Shown here piece after piece: positions 7,960-17,081 of a DNA stretch of 41,427 nt. The stretch is taken from contig JALJPK010000005.1 of NCBI GenBank assembly GCA_022968985.1, positions 144,226 to 185,652 on the forward strand, read 5' to 3'. Under the pieces are notes generated by a model, which was not told the DNA's origin, searched no databases, and saw only the letters and a program-made list of their open reading frames with translations. Position 1 is the first letter of the stretch. The number at the start of each line of letters is the position of its first letter. Source of the stretch: Pseudomonadales bacterium (GTDB lineage Bacteria > Pseudomonadota > Gammaproteobacteria > Pseudomonadales > Natronospirillaceae). Made by a program: the position numbers and the translations under genes.

Positions 7960-9507
7960 TTATTCCTTAAATGTAAGCACAAATTTAGCCCCGCCATATT
8001 GATCACTTTTAAAGATTTCAACCTCGCCATTTAATAACTCTGTCATTTTACGCACAATTGACAAACCAAGCCCATGACCATTTAATGCACTATTTCTACT
8101 TTCATCATCAACATAAAAAGGTTCGAATATTTTGTGTGCTAATTCTTTTGAGATACCGATACCGTCATCTTCAACCACCAGTGCAAACTGCCCTGTTTTG
8201 TGTATCACACTCACTGTAATTGTATTTTTTGCATATCGTTGTGCGTTGGTTAGTAAGTTTTGTAATATTCGGCTTAGGTAATTAGGGAAGCTTTGAACTA
8301 ACTCAGGTCCTGTGTAGTCATTTAATGTAATGTCAATATCAGACAAGTGTTGCAGTTTATTAATTTGCTGTTGTAAAAACTGTTGGATATCGATTTCAAT
8401 TAATTCAGGATTTGGCATTTGATCTAAGCTTGAATACAACAATAACTCATTAATTAATGAGTCCAATTCCCCCATATTCCTTTTTAGGCCTTCTATATTT
8501 TTCTTTTGTGCTTCAGATAAATGATCGTAGTCAATTCGAGCTAAACGATAATTCATTTTAACTAATGGTGTTCTAATTTCATGGCTCACTGATCGTGTCA
8601 TATGCTGCTGATCATTGGCATATTGAATGATTCTTTTGGCCATATCGTCTACATTTTCAGATAATTTTGCTAGCTCATCATTACCTTCTTGTTTTATGTT
8701 TACGTTATTAAATATGTTTTTTTGATTTAATTTTATGAGTTCTACTTGCTTTGAAAAAACAGAAAGGCGTTTTTCTAATGGTTTAATTAAAAACAAAGAT
8801 AAAAGTAAAGATAATAGAAATAAAATAAAACATGCAATTACCAACAAACTAGTAGGGTATGGGTTAAAGGGTTTTATTGCGCCGGCCTTTAGTAATTTAT
8901 TATTTTGTCCGAAACTACTTATTGCACTAATGCCGTTGTCAAATCTAAAAATTATCAAACCCGATTTTAATTGACGTTTTTCAAATTCGGATAATAATAT
9001 TGTATCGCTATTAATTATTTGAATTGGGTAACTAAAGTTTTGAGCAAGATTTTTAATAAATATATCTAACTCTAGTTTTTCACTTAACTCTAATTTTTCA
9101 TTTAAGGCTATTTCATGAGAGATGAGTTTATTAATACCTTCCATAAATTGCTTTGAAATGATGCTGAATTCGAAATTAATTATTTGATTGTCTAAGGGGA
9201 TTTTCCCCGTAAACTTATTACCCTTTTTTTTAATCTTTAACGATTTCACAGAATCGGTTTTTTCGGGTTTTAATTCAAAAGGCAGCCCTGCAATACGAAA
9301 GGTTAATGTCAACCAAGCCATTCTAGCTTCGCCGGTATGTCTAGATGCACCTTGCTGCATTAGGTAACTAATACCAGACATTTGTTGTTGCCAATATTGA
9401 TTTTCACGCTGTGTATTGATCGCGCTAAACAAAACCCAGGTAATTAAAAGTGAAACTCCCGCACCAATAACAAGTTTCAGATATAACGTAACAAATAATC
9501 GTTTCAT
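7960..9507 (-). CDS. RstB-like sensor histidine kinase
   Basis: A 515-residue membrane kinase. TM1 is about residues 8-28, a periplasmic sensor loop of about 190 residues follows, and TM2 ('LLVIACFILFLLSLLLSLFLI') is about 222-243. HAMP comes next, then a HisKA helix with phospho-acceptor His at about 309 in 'VSHEIRTPLVKMNYRL'. The ATPase domain shows the N box 'LLTNAQRYA' (about 417), G1 'VEDDGIGIS' (about 444) and G2 'GHGLGLSIV' (about 480). The HisKA wording resembles E. coli RstB. It is the first gene upstream of the repeat-protein/barrel/RstA-like unit, separated by 291 bp that hold the 3' vestige. The sensed signal is unknown. Confidence 0.92.
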   Translation of the reverse strand: MKRLFVTLYLKLVIGAGVSLLITWVLFSAINTQRENQYWQQQMSGISYLMQQGASRHTGEARMAWLTLTFRIAGLPFELKPEKTDSVKSLKIKKKGNKFTGKIPLDNQIINFEFSIISKQFMEGINKLISHEIALNEKLELSEKLELDIFIKNLAQNFSYPIQIINSDTILLSEFEKRQLKSGLIIFRFDNGISAISSFGQNNKLLKAGAIKPFNPYPTSLLVIACFILFLLSLLLSLFLIKPLEKRLSVFSKQVELIKLNQKNIFNNVNIKQEGNDELAKLSENVDDMAKRIIQYANDQQHMTRSVSHEIRTPLVKMNYRLARIDYDHLSEAQKKNIEGLKRNMGELDSLINELLLYSSLDQMPNPELIEIDIQQFLQQQINKLQHLSDIDITLNDYTGPELVQSFPNYLSRILQNLLTNAQRYAKNTITVSVIHKTGQFALVVEDDGIGISKELAHKIFEPFYVDDESRNSALNGHGLGLSIVRKMTELLNGEVEIFKSDQYGGAKFVLTFKE

Positions 9508-9731
9508 ATAAAAAAAAGCAGCACGTTACCATGCGCATTCAAAAAATCAGAGTAGTCACTATCATAATCAATTATTTAATATTTTATAACAGTAAAATCA
9601 GAATTTTTGCACTTGATGGGTAATTATTATGAACTACTTGGATTAAGTCCTATTTATTGTGTGGTCGGGTTATTCGGGTTAATTCATTTTCAAGCACACG
9701 AATCAGGATGGTTTGTTTTAGATTTCCCATC

Positions 9732-10232
9732 TTATTGTGCTTCGATTTCAATTGTATTTAAATCAGTTTGGTCATTTTTTGGATACCCTGATTTTTCTGG
9801 ATGTGTCAGATGTTCAAATACAGGTAACGAGCCCTGTTCATAATCAAATTCTAGATATTTTCCTTTTGTATATTCAGGAAGTTCGAAGTTGAAATCTGGG
9901 TGGGTTACATTAAATGCTGGGGGTTTGTGTTGTCCATTTTCAGTGACATCAGGAATATCGGCATCAAAATCAGGTTGTGTAATTTCAATATACTCTGGAC
10001 TATCACCCTTTTTAAGCGCCGCTTGGCCATGATTAAAGTGCAGCTGCACATGGATTTTAAATGCACCGACTTCCTCATTAGTCATAGCGAAATTGGCATC
10101 ACCTTTAAATTGTGAAAAATCAATACTTTCCCAATCATGCCACAAACTCGTATTTACGTTGGCGGCTTGAGCAACACCAAATAATAGAATTATTTGTATT
10201 AAACAAATGAACAGTGTTTTTATTGTTGTCAT
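9732..10232 (-). CDS. Small secreted acidic protein with HPDF-type repeats
   Basis: A roughly 166-residue exported protein of no named family. A signal peptide ('TIKTLFICLIQIILLFGVAQA') is followed by 'NTSLWHDWESIDFSQF', a segment 'AMTNEEVGAFKIHVQLHF', and two diverged repeats, 'ITQPDFDADIPDV' and 'VTHPDFNFELPEY'. Layout and short motifs (W-x-D-W after the signal; M-[ST]-[DN]-[KE]-[QE]-x-x-A) recall the decapeptide-repeat protein at 6538-7668, suggesting distant paralogy. The ATG at 10232 was chosen for GGGA with a 5-nt gap and a short n-region; the frame is open upstream to an ATG at 10253 and a GTG at 10271. It lies 224 bp upstream of the kinase gene, so it is likely part of the same locus. 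Confidence 0.7.
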   Translation of the reverse strand: MTTIKTLFICLIQIILLFGVAQAANVNTSLWHDWESIDFSQFKGDANFAMTNEEVGAFKIHVQLHFNHGQAALKKGDSPEYIEITQPDFDADIPDVTENGQHKPPAFNVTHPDFNFELPEYTKGKYLEFDYEQGSLPVFEHLTHPEKSGYPKNDQTDLNTIEIEAQ

Positions 10233-10271
10233 ACCAATCCCAGTATTTTTCATAATAACTAAAATAACCAC

Positions 10272-10648
10272 TCCAATTATCGATGATTATTTTAACTATT
10301 TCTCTACAGGCTCTGTCGTAAAAATGTTCTTTTTCAACGATTAATGTTTTATAAAAAAATATAGAGTAGGCTGTGTGTGAATAATGTTAGGGATTGTATT
10401 TTAGAACGGTGTGGTACAACTGATTCTAGGTTTCTTATTACTGAATTCAGTATATGTGAATCTGTTTAATTTTTAGCCCGCTTATAAATCAATAATCAAT
10501 AATCATTGGTTATTTGTACTTATTGATTAACTTGCCATTACAGGTGATCATCTTGGATAAAACAAATACAAACTAATCAGCTTCAGGACCTCTAAAAAAA
10601 GTTACAATTCCTTTTATATCAAAACATCATCTATCTCGAGCGTTTATT
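10272..10648. other. 377-bp divergent intergenic region
   Basis: No gene is seen. It must carry promoters for the - strand surface-protein locus and for the LTA-synthase-like gene on +. The only structure noted is a short direct repeat of TCAATAA units around 10490-10515. I could not pick out a convincing operator for the RstA-like regulator. Confidence 0.5.
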
Positions 10649-12616
10649 TTGAAATCGATTCAATTACCTAAATACCCTTATATTTTAGCCCACTTAGTGT
10701 CTTTGTTATTTATTTATACAGTATGCCGAGTCATTTTCTTAATCTATAATTTTGATTCATTTGATAATTTGGATTTCAAACAAATAAGCATCATAGCGTT
10801 AGGAGGGGTTCGTTTTGATTTAACAGCCATTTTATATCTTAATACCTTTTATTTTTTATTGGTGGCCATCCCACTTCCGTTTCGATTTGAAAATACCCTG
10901 TTATGGCGTGCAATTGCGTTGGTCTATTTTGTTATTGTAAATTCAATTGGTATTATCGCTAATATAATAGACACCCTTTATTATCCATTCTCTTTACATC
11001 GAAGTACGTTTTCAATATTTGAATCATTTAAATCTGAAGGTAACTTAGCTGCGATAGCGTTTAGTTCTTTTTTTGACTTTTGGCCAATTACACTATGCTT
11101 GATTGCCCTACTTGGTTTTTTCATCTGGACTATTAAATTCATTCAGTTAAAAAAATCGAAATTCACAGCATTAATACATTACCCGTTGTCGATTGTTTTA
11201 ATATTCCCATTATTGATAGTGTGTGTACTGGGTATGCGTGGTGGATTTGGTTCACACACAAGACCTATTGCTATGAATAACGCTGGGCAGTATGTTTCAA
11301 ATGCCGCTCAAATGTCCATTGTGTTAAATACACCTTTTACGATATTACGTACAATCGATCAAGATACCTTTACACAATATAATTTCTTTGAGAATGACGA
11401 GGTTTTAAATACCCAGTTTGACCCACGTCATATAAAAAACCCCGATCATGTAAACCCAACTGAAAACCAACAAAATGTTGTTATTTTAATATTGGAAAGT
11501 TTTGGTAGTGAGACTCAAGGCTTTTTTAATGGACACTTAGATAATGGAACCTATCAAGGTTTAACACCTTTCTTAGACACTCTAATGCAAGACAGCCTGA
11601 CTTTTAAATACAGCTTTGCCCATGGCAGAAAATCAATTGATGCCATCCCCTCAGTAGTAGCGGGGATACCGTCAATGAAAGTACCCTATGTGATTTCACA
11701 TTATGGCACCAATGAGATTAAAGGTTTGGGTTCGATATTGGCTGAACAAAACTATCACACGTCATTTTTTCATGGTGCACCTAATGGTTCGATGGGATTT
11801 AACTCAATAATGAGTTTAGCGGGTTTTAAAAATTATTATGGTATGGATGAGTTTTATGATTCCAAAATGTACGAAGGTGATAGGTACGATGGCACTTGGG
11901 GAATATGGGACGAAGAGTTTATGCAATATATGGCACAAACTATTAATACATTTGAGCAGCCATTTGTTTCAAGTTTTTTTAGCCTGTCCTCACATCATCC
12001 TAATGTGGTGCCAAAAAGATACGAAGGCACTTATACAGAAGGCCCCACTACTGGTAATGATACGTTTCAATATGCAGATAATGCATTAAAGCTATTTTTT
12101 CAAAGCGCAAAAAAAATGGACTGGTTTGAAAATACATTATTTGTGATAGTTGCGGATCATGCGACAGTCACTTATAACGCCGAATATAAAAATGCTATTG
12201 GAAATCAACGTGTGCCCATAGTGTTTTATAAACCCGACGCTTCGTTAAAACAAATATCAAATGTAGTGGCTCAGCAAGCAGATATATTCCCAACGGTTTT
12301 AGATATTATTGGTGTGGACAGTAACTATTTAGCATACGGTAAAAGTTTAATAGATAAACAAAACCCTAAATTTGCAGTGTCTTATGTGAATGATCAATAT
12401 CAATTGGTTAAAGGTGAGTGGATGCTGCATTTTGATGGTGAACAAGTTAATGCACTTTATCAATATCAGGATGATATCTTGCTGTCTAATAATTTAGTAA
12501 ATGACACAAACGAAGAAGTTGTAGATAAAAAACAAGAGTTAGAGTTATTTATTAAAGCGTATTTACAGCAATACAATAATCGTATGATAGAAGATCGGTT
12601 AACAGTTGAAGAATAA
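10649..12616 (+). CDS. LTA synthase-like phosphoglycerol transferase / sulfatase-fold membrane protein
   Basis: A 655-residue inner-membrane protein with about five N-terminal transmembrane helices (residues 8-195) and a periplasmic alkaline-phosphatase-superfamily domain (about 270-560). Metal and catalytic motifs visible are 'VILILESFGSETQG' (Glu at about 283), 'HGRKSIDAIPSVVAGIP' (probable nucleophile Ser at about 328) and 'VIVADHAT' (Asp-His at about 502). The family includes Gram-positive LtaS and Gram-negative OpgB/phosphoglycerol transferases; the acceptor here is unknown. The start is TTG at 10649, with GAGCG about 8 nt upstream; there is no nearby in-frame ATG. It is divergent from the RstAB-like surface locus and possibly functionally linked to the envelope. 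Confidence 0.88.
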   Translation: MKSIQLPKYPYILAHLVSLLFIYTVCRVIFLIYNFDSFDNLDFKQISIIALGGVRFDLTAILYLNTFYFLLVAIPLPFRFENTLLWRAIALVYFVIVNSIGIIANIIDTLYYPFSLHRSTFSIFESFKSEGNLAAIAFSSFFDFWPITLCLIALLGFFIWTIKFIQLKKSKFTALIHYPLSIVLIFPLLIVCVLGMRGGFGSHTRPIAMNNAGQYVSNAAQMSIVLNTPFTILRTIDQDTFTQYNFFENDEVLNTQFDPRHIKNPDHVNPTENQQNVVILILESFGSETQGFFNGHLDNGTYQGLTPFLDTLMQDSLTFKYSFAHGRKSIDAIPSVVAGIPSMKVPYVISHYGTNEIKGLGSILAEQNYHTSFFHGAPNGSMGFNSIMSLAGFKNYYGMDEFYDSKMYEGDRYDGTWGIWDEEFMQYMAQTINTFEQPFVSSFFSLSSHHPNVVPKRYEGTYTEGPTTGNDTFQYADNALKLFFQSAKKMDWFENTLFVIVADHATVTYNAEYKNAIGNQRVPIVFYKPDASLKQISNVVAQQADIFPTVLDIIGVDSNYLAYGKSLIDKQNPKFAVSYVNDQYQLVKGEWMLHFDGEQVNALYQYQDDILLSNNLVNDTNEEVVDKKQELELFIKAYLQQYNNRMIEDRLTVEE

Positions 12617-12998
12617 GATTAATAACAGGAATAAATGTCGCTGATTATTGATTAGTTAAATTGATAGTTATTGCTGCAGGAAGGTTTGAAATTTGTTTAA
12701 TTTTATAAATCAACAATAAATAAAAAGGAATTTCAGAGTAAGTTAAGAAATTAATCATCTTTTCGATTAATTGTCAGGGTAAGCTACTAACCTACAGCAG
12801 GAAATGCAAGTGCGAATGGAAATTCAAGGAAGGTTTCCTTCCGCCAGAATTTCAACAGAGCTTTTAATTAATCATCGTTTCGATTAATTAAACTTAAAGA
12901 GCGACTAAATAATCAAGGAAGGTTTCCTTCCGCTAGATTATATACAGAGCTTTTAATTAATCATCTTCTCGATTAATTAAACTTAAAAAGTAGCACGC
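12617..12998. other. Non-coding region between LTA-synthase-like and cold-shock genes
   Basis: No open reading frame of note. The right two thirds is the composite hairpin repeat array annotated separately (12741-12990). No clear terminator was found directly behind the + strand gene. Confidence 0.6.
12741..12990. repeat. Composite two-hairpin repeat array, locus A
   Basis: About 2.5 units of roughly 95 bp. Each unit holds a G-rich hairpin (GGAAGG-TTT-CCTTCC, with an AA / GCCA internal loop) inside a variable outer stem: 12819-12853 pairs GAAATTC with GAATTTC; 12909-12941 pairs ATAATC with GATTAT. An AT-rich hairpin follows (TTTAATTAATC / GATTAATTAAA, 12863-12892 and 12952-12981). The linker AAACTTAAAGAGCG joins units. 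A half unit with only the AT hairpin lies near 12751-12772. The same family recurs at 22636-22875. Confidence 0.85.
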
Positions 12999-13027
12999 AA
13001 AAAAAAAGGCAAGTCCGAAGACTTACC
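12999..13027 (-). terminator. Rho-independent terminator of the cold-shock gene
   Basis: On the - strand, GGTAAGTC-TTCG-GACTTGCC is followed by nine T. This is a stable UUCG-type tetraloop hairpin with a textbook U-run, 24 bp after the cold-shock stop codon. Confidence 0.92.
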
Positions 13028-13050
13028 TAATTCTGTAAAACATGAGGCTA

Positions 13051-13260
13051 TTAGATAGCAACGATGTTTTCAGCTTGAGGACCTTTCTGGCCATCAGCAA
13101 CAGTAAATTCAACTTTTTGGCCTTCAGCTAAAGTTTTGAAACCAGAGCTAGCGATTGCTGAGAAATGTGCGAACAAATCAGGACCATTTTCTTGCTCAAT
13201 AAAACCAAAACCTTTAGCTTCGTTGAACCATTTAACTGTACCAGTAACTGTATTAGACAT
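13051..13260 (-). CDS. CspA-family cold-shock protein
   Basis: A 69-residue single cold-shock domain that binds single-stranded RNA/DNA in the cytoplasm. RNP1 is 'KGFGFIEQ' (about 16-23) and RNP2 is 'DLFAHFSAI' (about 29-37); the N-terminal '[15 protein letters not shown]' and C-terminal '[10 protein letters not shown]' are standard. The - strand leader ends AACAGGTATATATT before the ATG, an AGG Shine-Dalgarno with about 9 nt spacing. The long AT-rich upstream gap (13261-13558) could hold a structured 5' leader as in other csp genes. A strong terminator follows, then a repeat array. Temperature dependence is not evident from sequence. Confidence 0.96.
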   Translation of the reverse strand: MSNTVTGTVKWFNEAKGFGFIEQENGPDLFAHFSAIASSGFKTLAEGQKVEFTVADGQKGPQAENIVAI

Positions 13261-13558
13261 AATATATACCTGTTATTTAATTTTTATATGTGCCTCAAAA
13301 TGAGACGTGTTGCTTAAAAATGTAGACTTAAACTTAAACTTAAAAACTGCAGGCCGTGTGTGTTACGAATAAAACAGCGAAATGTAGGTTGTAGGTTGTA
13401 AATTGATACTTATTTTTAGCGAGGTAAATAGTATGTTTTTTAGTCATGGAACGCAAGCATTTATATTGAATATTTTAAATAAATTAATCAAATAGAGCTA
13501 AATCGACCCATTTTAACGAATAAAAACCCATCAAAACTGTCCGCAAAACCTTTATTAA
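13261..13558. promoter_or_regulatory. Upstream region of the cold-shock gene
   Basis: About 300 bp without a gene. It probably holds the cold-shock promoter and leader. A small palindrome CTCATTTTGAG lies near 13296-13306, along with short direct repeats (CTTAAA near 13327-13343; TGTAGGT near 13383-13397). I could not identify a cold box with confidence. Confidence 0.35.
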
Positions 13559-13912
13559 TCACAATTTATAGGTCAAAACGCGATTTTCATGTTTTTCACC
13601 CTCTAAATCAAAAAAAGTAGCACCAATATCAGAAAATCCAATATATTTATAAAAACCGATGGCTTTTGTATTATTTAGCTAGGTAGTTAACCAATAGGTT
13701 TTTCCGAACGATTCTCCAATATCATTCAGCATTGTTCTAGCGAAACCTTTCCCTTTAAATTGTGATTGCACATATAACGTATCCACTTCATAACCATTTG
13801 AGGTTTCGATATGATGAAACTCTAAATTAAGCGTCGCTACTAAACGGTTTTTTCTGGCAATGAGTGCACTATTATTCAGACTGATCAATCCATTTAATGA
13901 CTCCGCTTTCAT
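13559..13912 (-). pseudogene. GNAT acetyltransferase interrupted by an in-frame amber codon
   Basis: The first 77 codons read as a GNAT N-terminal half ending 'GYEVDTLYVQSQFKGKGFARTMLNDIGESFGKTYWLTT' (acetyl-CoA motif FKGKGFA), then a TAG at 13679-13681. The same frame continues with 'LNNTKAIGFYKYIGFSDIG' and on to a TGA at 13559, which is the expected GNAT C-terminal half. Many GNATs have Trp at the stop position, so a single TGG-to-TAG change would explain it. The N-terminus also looks short, since a stop precedes the ATG by two codons. Either a recent pseudogene or a sequencing error. Confidence 0.8.
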
Positions 13913-14332
13913 GAATTAAAATTGAAATAGATATCAACATAATTCAATAAAAGAACATAACCAAAAACACATCCATAGCTGATATGGAAATTAGTGTGCC
14001 AGCATCACCACCTGCCGTTTACTCAAATCCATATTATCTAACTACTGCTAAGTCAGGATCTGCAATAACATCAAATTAAGGTTGTTGTGTTTAATATGCC
14101 TATTAATTATAGCTAAAAAAGTCAGCAAAAATGTGCTTGATGGAGAAACAAAAAAAAGAATATTAACTAAATCAATCCCCCTAATCCACAAGGGCAATCA
14201 ACAAAAATGATTTAAAACCATGTCTTATTTTCACAATTAAACACAGCTCATAACACATCGAATAATGGAATATTCAGTGCCTTGAACTAACCTAAATACA
14301 ACCATCTTTTTAGAATTCAGGGCTTAGTTAAT
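13913..14332. other. 420-bp intergenic region upstream of the chemoreceptor
   Basis: No gene seen on either strand. It should contain the promoter of the chemoreceptor gene. I looked for a sigma-28 type promoter (TAAAG...GCCGATAA) and did not see one. Confidence 0.4.
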
Positions 14333-16318
14333 ATGCAGATTAAAACAAAAACAACCATAATTACAGCACTTGCGGCTTCGATTGCTCTTATTGTATTAAC
14401 CTGGACTATCCTATCAAGTTACCGACTAGTATTAACCGACACAGCCACTGCAAGCGCTCAAAATGAATTAAGCGCATTAGCCAATCAAATTGACGCTAAA
14501 AACTTAGAAGCCATGACAATTGCAAAACTTATGGCGCTTTCCCAGCAAAATGGAGGGTATGGTGAACATAAACAATCATTAGCGTTTGCGAGAGAAATAC
14601 TTGAGCACAATAAAGACCTACAAGGTGCTTATTTTGGTTATGAATCTAACTCCGATAAAGTTAAAGGCTCGATAGACAATAATTGTTGCACGAATGGTCG
14701 TTTTTTACCCTATTTATATCGTGACAACAATTCAATCGCTTTGGCGCCATTATTAGACATGTCTACAAGCCTTTATTATCAAGGCCCCAAAGCCAATCTA
14801 AATTCAAATGCACAACAACTAGGTATAATTACCGAACCTTATGAATACGAAGGCACCGGTATTGTAGAACACGTTTACCCTATTAAAATTAATGGTAAAT
14901 TTGCTGGTATTGCGGGTGTTGACCGTAAACTAGATGGTGTATTAGATTTATTTTCACACTTCCAGCCGTTTGAATCTTCCAGTTCATTTTTAATAAGCCG
15001 ATTGGATAAATTTATTACCACTACGAATGATACTAAAAAGTACTCAATGCAACCTGTCGCTAACTTTACAGAATATCAACGTATGTTTGCCTCAAGTAAT
15101 TTTCCAGGTGGTAGCGGAGTTAATAGAGGTGTATCACCTGTAACAGGTGAAGATGTATTTATTATTTACTCAACAATTAAAACAGGCGATTGGAAAATTG
15201 CCATGACGGTGGATGTTGACGAAGTATTACAACCCGTTTACACAAGTATTAATAAAGCCATATTCGTTGCTATTGTTTTGATACTTATATTGGTTTTTAT
15301 CATTTATAACGTGGTTAATTATCTAGTTAGTAAACCACTTTCGGTTGTAGTTGATAGTCTGGCTGAAATTGCACAGGGTGAAGGAGACTTAACCGCACGA
15401 GTAGAGGTTAAATCTGACGACGAATTAGGTTTGCTTGCTCTGCAATTTAATACGTTTGTTAGCAAACAAGCGGATTTAATTCACGAAATTCATGGGGCAT
15501 CTAATAATGTAAGCGAAGGGGCAGGAGAGTTAGGTAAAAATATAACAGAAATCAAAAACAACATGTCTAACCAAGAAGATGAAGGTCTACAAATTTCAGC
15601 AGCCGTTACTCAAATGTCTGCCACTTCACGCGAAGTAGCCCAAAGTGTATCTCGTGTGGCCACTGGTATTACAGATGTGAGTGATTTAGTGGATGTGGGT
15701 CAAAAATCAGTACACGAAACTGTTACGAGTATTACTAAACTGAAAAAAGATGTCGATACATTAAGTGTCAACATAATAGCTGTGAGTGAATCGGCCAATA
15801 ATATTGGTAGTGTATTACAAGTAATTAATGGCATCGCTGAACAAACCAACTTGCTGGCATTAAATGCAGCGATTGAAGCGGCGCGCGCAGGAGAACAAGG
15901 TCGTGGTTTTGCAGTAGTAGCAGATGAAGTGCGTACATTAGCGCAACGTACACAAATGGCCACTTCAGAAATTGATGGTGTTATTGAAACATTACAACAA
16001 ACTACAAAATCAGCAGTAGACGCCATGGCACATAATCAAACCAGCTTAGAAGGCTCCATTACAACCTCGGCAAGTGCGGGTGAATCATTAGATAGTATTA
16101 CAAAAGCCATTCAAGCCATTGATGATTTGGCAACTCAAATATCGGTCGCAGCAGAAGAGCAGTCGGCAACTAGTGGTGAAATTGATAGCAATATGCACCG
16201 TATTGCAGATTCAATTTTCAACGCCAACACACAATTAGATAAAGCCAAAGAAAATATCAACTCTCTGGAAGATGCAGCTGGAACAGTTAATAACCAAATC
16301 AGTCGTTTTAAGTATTAG
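14333..16318 (+). CDS. Methyl-accepting chemotaxis protein with dCache-type sensor
   Basis: A 661-residue transmembrane chemoreceptor. TM1 is about residues 9-29, a large periplasmic Cache-type ligand domain spans about 35-310, and TM2 ('[20 protein letters not shown]') is about 310-330. HAMP (about 335-390) and the cytoplasmic signalling coiled coil follow. The hairpin tip is '[32 protein letters not shown]', split by the conserved turn at about residue 522. An adjacent Cys pair in '[11 protein letters not shown]' in the sensor is unusual. There is no C-terminal CheR-tethering pentapeptide (it ends RFKY). The ligand is unknown, and no chemotaxis genes are nearby. A bidirectional terminator follows 30 bp downstream. 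Confidence 0.95.
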   Translation: MQIKTKTTIITALAASIALIVLTWTILSSYRLVLTDTATASAQNELSALANQIDAKNLEAMTIAKLMALSQQNGGYGEHKQSLAFAREILEHNKDLQGAYFGYESNSDKVKGSIDNNCCTNGRFLPYLYRDNNSIALAPLLDMSTSLYYQGPKANLNSNAQQLGIITEPYEYEGTGIVEHVYPIKINGKFAGIAGVDRKLDGVLDLFSHFQPFESSSSFLISRLDKFITTTNDTKKYSMQPVANFTEYQRMFASSNFPGGSGVNRGVSPVTGEDVFIIYSTIKTGDWKIAMTVDVDEVLQPVYTSINKAIFVAIVLILILVFIIYNVVNYLVSKPLSVVVDSLAEIAQGEGDLTARVEVKSDDELGLLALQFNTFVSKQADLIHEIHGASNNVSEGAGELGKNITEIKNNMSNQEDEGLQISAAVTQMSATSREVAQSVSRVATGITDVSDLVDVGQKSVHETVTSITKLKKDVDTLSVNIIAVSESANNIGSVLQVINGIAEQTNLLALNAAIEAARAGEQGRGFAVVADEVRTLAQRTQMATSEIDGVIETLQQTTKSAVDAMAHNQTSLEGSITTSASAGESLDSITKAIQAIDDLATQISVAAEEQSATSGEIDSNMHRIADSIFNANTQLDKAKENINSLEDAAGTVNNQISRFKY

Positions 16319-16344
16319 GCTTCTACTGATTTTATATCCTAATC

Positions 16345-16375
16345 AAAAAAAAGGACTCTTTTATGAGTCCTTTTT
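16345..16375. terminator. Bidirectional Rho-independent terminator
   Basis: AAAAAGGACTC-TTTTAT-GAGTCCTTTTT lies between the convergent chemoreceptor (+) and PPOX (-) genes. T-runs are present on both strands: five on + and eight on -. Confidence 0.9.
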
Positions 16376-16412
16376 ACAATTTAAACAATTAAGACTGCAA
16401 TTAAACACATTG

Positions 16413-17018
16413 CTAAATGTCCTTAATGTAACGACTGACCATATCAGTCTGACTTTCTATTTTTTCATTTAAACCCAATTGATCATTAATCATCTGCCCC
16501 ATACTGGGAAAATCACTTCGTTGTAACTGTAAGGCTTCACTCCAAAGTTTTGATCGCATCAATGCTTTAGCACAATGCAAAAACACCTCGTTAATAGTTA
16601 TCTCAATACAACTTTTAGGAATTTGTTTGTTATTAACAAATAAATCTAAATACTCGGGTGCGGTGGATATTAAAGCACTACCATTTACTCTTAAGGTTTC
16701 GTCCACACCTGGAATTAAAAAAAGACAACCAATTTGTTTGGTTTCAATGATATTCACTAAACTATCTAAGCGATTATTACCTTTTGAGTCGGCTATGATA
16801 ATTTTGTTATTGTCTACAATCTTTACAAAACCAAGCTCACCACCACGTGGTGAACAATCCACTTTGGCATTTTTGGAATAAGTAGACAGCAATACAAAAG
16901 GCGAATGATTAATAAAATTTTTGCTATGAAATTCTAATTCGCTTAATTGTTTATCAACGGCCCTGCCTTTTGCAAAACCATAAATCGCTCTTAATTGTTG
17001 TTCTGATTCGATAATCAT
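16413..17018 (-). CDS. PPOX-type flavoprotein (MSMEG_1061-like)
   Basis: A 201-residue protein of the pyridoxamine-5'-phosphate-oxidase-like split-barrel superfamily. Characteristic segments are 'HSPFVLLSTYSKNAKVDCSPRGG' (about residues 37-59), 'IADSKGNNRLDSLVNI' (about 75-90), 'IGCLFLIPGVDETLRVNG' (about 97-114) and the C-terminal 'CAKALMRSKLW'. This order matches the MSMEG_1061-type subfamily of FMN-dependent proteins, which are not classical PdxH. It is predicted cytosolic and a dimer by family analogy; substrate unknown. It is the last of five genes on - with short gaps, so it may share a transcript with the GST gene 63 bp upstream. Confidence 0.85.
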   Translation of the reverse strand: MIIESEQQLRAIYGFAKGRAVDKQLSELEFHSKNFINHSPFVLLSTYSKNAKVDCSPRGGELGFVKIVDNNKIIIADSKGNNRLDSLVNIIETKQIGCLFLIPGVDETLRVNGSALISTAPEYLDLFVNNKQIPKSCIEITINEVFLHCAKALMRSKLWSEALQLQRSDFPSMGQMINDQLGLNEKIESQTDMVSRYIKDI

Positions 17019-17065
17019 TTATTTTATTCTTTAATATTAAATTAGGTTTTTAATAAGATTTTTTA

Positions 17066-17079
17066 TCGACTGAAGTCGA
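17066..17079. repeat. REP-like palindrome downstream of the GST gene
   Basis: TCGACT-GA-AGTCGA within AGGTTCGACTTCAGTCGA on the - strand, immediately after the GST stop codon. It shares the CTAGGT-x-GACTT-x-AGTC pattern with the element at 17771-17791 but in opposite orientation. There is no T-run, so it is more likely REP-like than a terminator. Confidence 0.6.
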
Positions 17080-17081
17080 AC

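Noticed and set aside
9607-9843. 78-codon + strand frame
   Set aside because: It overlaps the 3' end of the secreted acidic protein gene on -, with no Shine-Dalgarno and no recognisable domain.
12741-12990. Possible CRISPR array
   Set aside because: Only two to three units, each with two palindromes and a conserved linker. There are no spacers of uniform length and no cas genes.
13679-13681. Amber codon in the GNAT gene as pyrrolysine or programmed read-through
   Set aside because: No pylTSBCD genes or read-through context are visible. A nonsense mutation or read error is simpler.
17066-17079. Palindrome after the GST gene as a Rho-independent terminator
   Set aside because: No T-run follows on the - strand (it continues TAAAAAATC). 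It matches a REP-like sequence better.
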